Part shown: one piece after another, positions 63,617-64,000 of the stretch
Position numbering within the stretch: position 1 is the first letter of the stretch
Layout: each line of letters starts with the position of its first letter
NCBI RefSeq assembly: GCF_000304355.2
Contig: NC_018227.2
Coordinates: forward strand, 1,612,001 to 1,676,000
Origin: Methanoculleus bourgensis MS2
GTDB taxonomy: Archaea; Halobacteriota; Methanomicrobia; Methanomicrobiales; Methanoculleaceae
Length of the DNA: 64,000 nucleotides
Reading direction: 5' to 3'
The notes under the pieces: generated by a model
Database searches by the model: none
What the model was told of the DNA's origin: nothing
Seen by the model: the letters and a program-made list of their open reading frames with translations, nothing else
Translations under genes and position numbers: made by a program

Positions 63617-64000
63617 GGTCCTCCCAGAGCCCGGCAAAGACCCGCACCTGCCGGGCGTAGACCGCTGGCGAGTCCTGCTTGTACTCGAGCGTCGTCGGAA
63701 TAGTCTTGTGCTGCCGGAGCCGGGCAAAGACCGCCACAAGATCGAGCCCGCCGTTGGGGTGGTCGAGTTCGAGGTGCTCGTCGGTGATGGAGCCGCGTCG
63801 TATGTTTGAGAGGTGGTGGAGGGTCACGTCGAGGGACTCGAACCGTTCCAGTTCCTCAGCGAACGAGAGGCCGCGGTGGTTTGTGGTGCAGGCGAGGTGG
63901 GGGAAGTCGAGGCAGAATCGGGTGATCCTCCCGCCGGCGACTGCCGCGAGTTCGCGGGCGTCGTTGCCGAGCAGGGGGTAGCCGGCGTAGACTGCCGGGA
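63603..64000 (-). CDS. TIM-barrel isomerase-like protein, copy 2, N-terminus outside the window
   Basis: The last 131 codons of a paralogue of the preceding entry: GGRITRFCLDFPHLACTTNH, LDVTLHHLSNIRRGSITDEH and PTTLEYKQDSPAVYARQVRV align with the same stretches there. The metal ligands Asp, His, His and Glu are retained. The start lies beyond base 64000. The pair is a tandem duplication read as one operon. Confidence 0.78.
   Translation of the reverse strand, partial: PAVYAGYPLLGNDARELAAVAGGRITRFCLDFPHLACTTNHRGLSFAEELERFESLDVTLHHLSNIRRGSITDEHLELDHPNGGLDLVAVFARLRQHKTIPTTLEYKQDSPAVYARQVRVFAGLWEDHAGE

Overview
The window looks like a chromosomal segment of a methanogenic archaeon of the order Methanomicrobiales, most likely Methanoculleus or a close relative. 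The evidence is an operon of methanogenesis-marker genes for activating methyl-coenzyme M reductase, archaeal Nop5/fibrillarin and Cbf5, high GC3 genes in tight ATGA/GTGA-overlapping operons, and a bacterial-type GroES/GroEL pair as known in some mesophilic methanogens. The genus is inferred from gene content, not from a search.

Layout. 1-5241: anaerobic corrinoid operon cbiT(end)-L-F-G-H-C-D-E. 5242-13310: mixed accessory DNA with a 48-residue ORF, a decayed cysteine desulfurase, a transglutaminase-like lipoprotein, a PEGA surface protein, an acetoacetate decarboxylase-like/SDR pair, two tandem paralogous membrane proteins, and tRNA-Asn with a broken partial copy beside it. 13349-18021: a small regulator and membrane protein, Xaa-Pro dipeptidase, methionine aminopeptidase, an AAA ATPase and a PhnP-like metallo-beta-lactamase protein.

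18022-33299 is a long envelope region. It holds secreted or membrane-anchored proteins of unknown function, three paralogous ABC-2 type permeases with no ATPase gene beside them, a beta-propeller-like lipoprotein and an M28 peptidase. It is bracketed by two paralogous two-gene modules, each a secreted beta-sandwich-like protein plus a membrane-anchored protein with two winged helices. A dispersed repeat occurs upstream of four genes here.

33533-33959: hicBA. 34078-35007: ribose-1,5-bisphosphate isomerase. 35064-43216: a HAD protein, then atwA-mmp3-mmp6-mmp5-mmp15-mmp17-mmp7 and a carboxymuconolactone decarboxylase-like gene; this is the energy-metabolism core of the window. 43229-54516: asparagine synthetase, a DUF1614 protein, a degenerate ABC ATPase, a rhodanese lipoprotein, groES-groEL with a divergent winged-helix regulator and a palindromic operator candidate, an RDD protein, an aldo/keto reductase, an MFS transporter and a CPBP protease. 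54535-56161: a PIN-domain protein and a Panacea-like protein, probably a toxin-antitoxin pair, close to tRNA-Ser. 56695-64000: cbf5, hemD, a TctA-like permease, nop5-fibrillarin, a second DUF1614 protein, a RelE-type toxin-antitoxin pair and two tandem TIM-barrel sugar isomerase-like genes, the last cut by the window edge.

Two repeat families stand out: palindromic elements of about 80 bp built on GCGAAG/CTTCGC arms in intergenic regions, and the upstream repeat of the envelope region. I saw no CRISPR array, no intact transposase and no rRNA.
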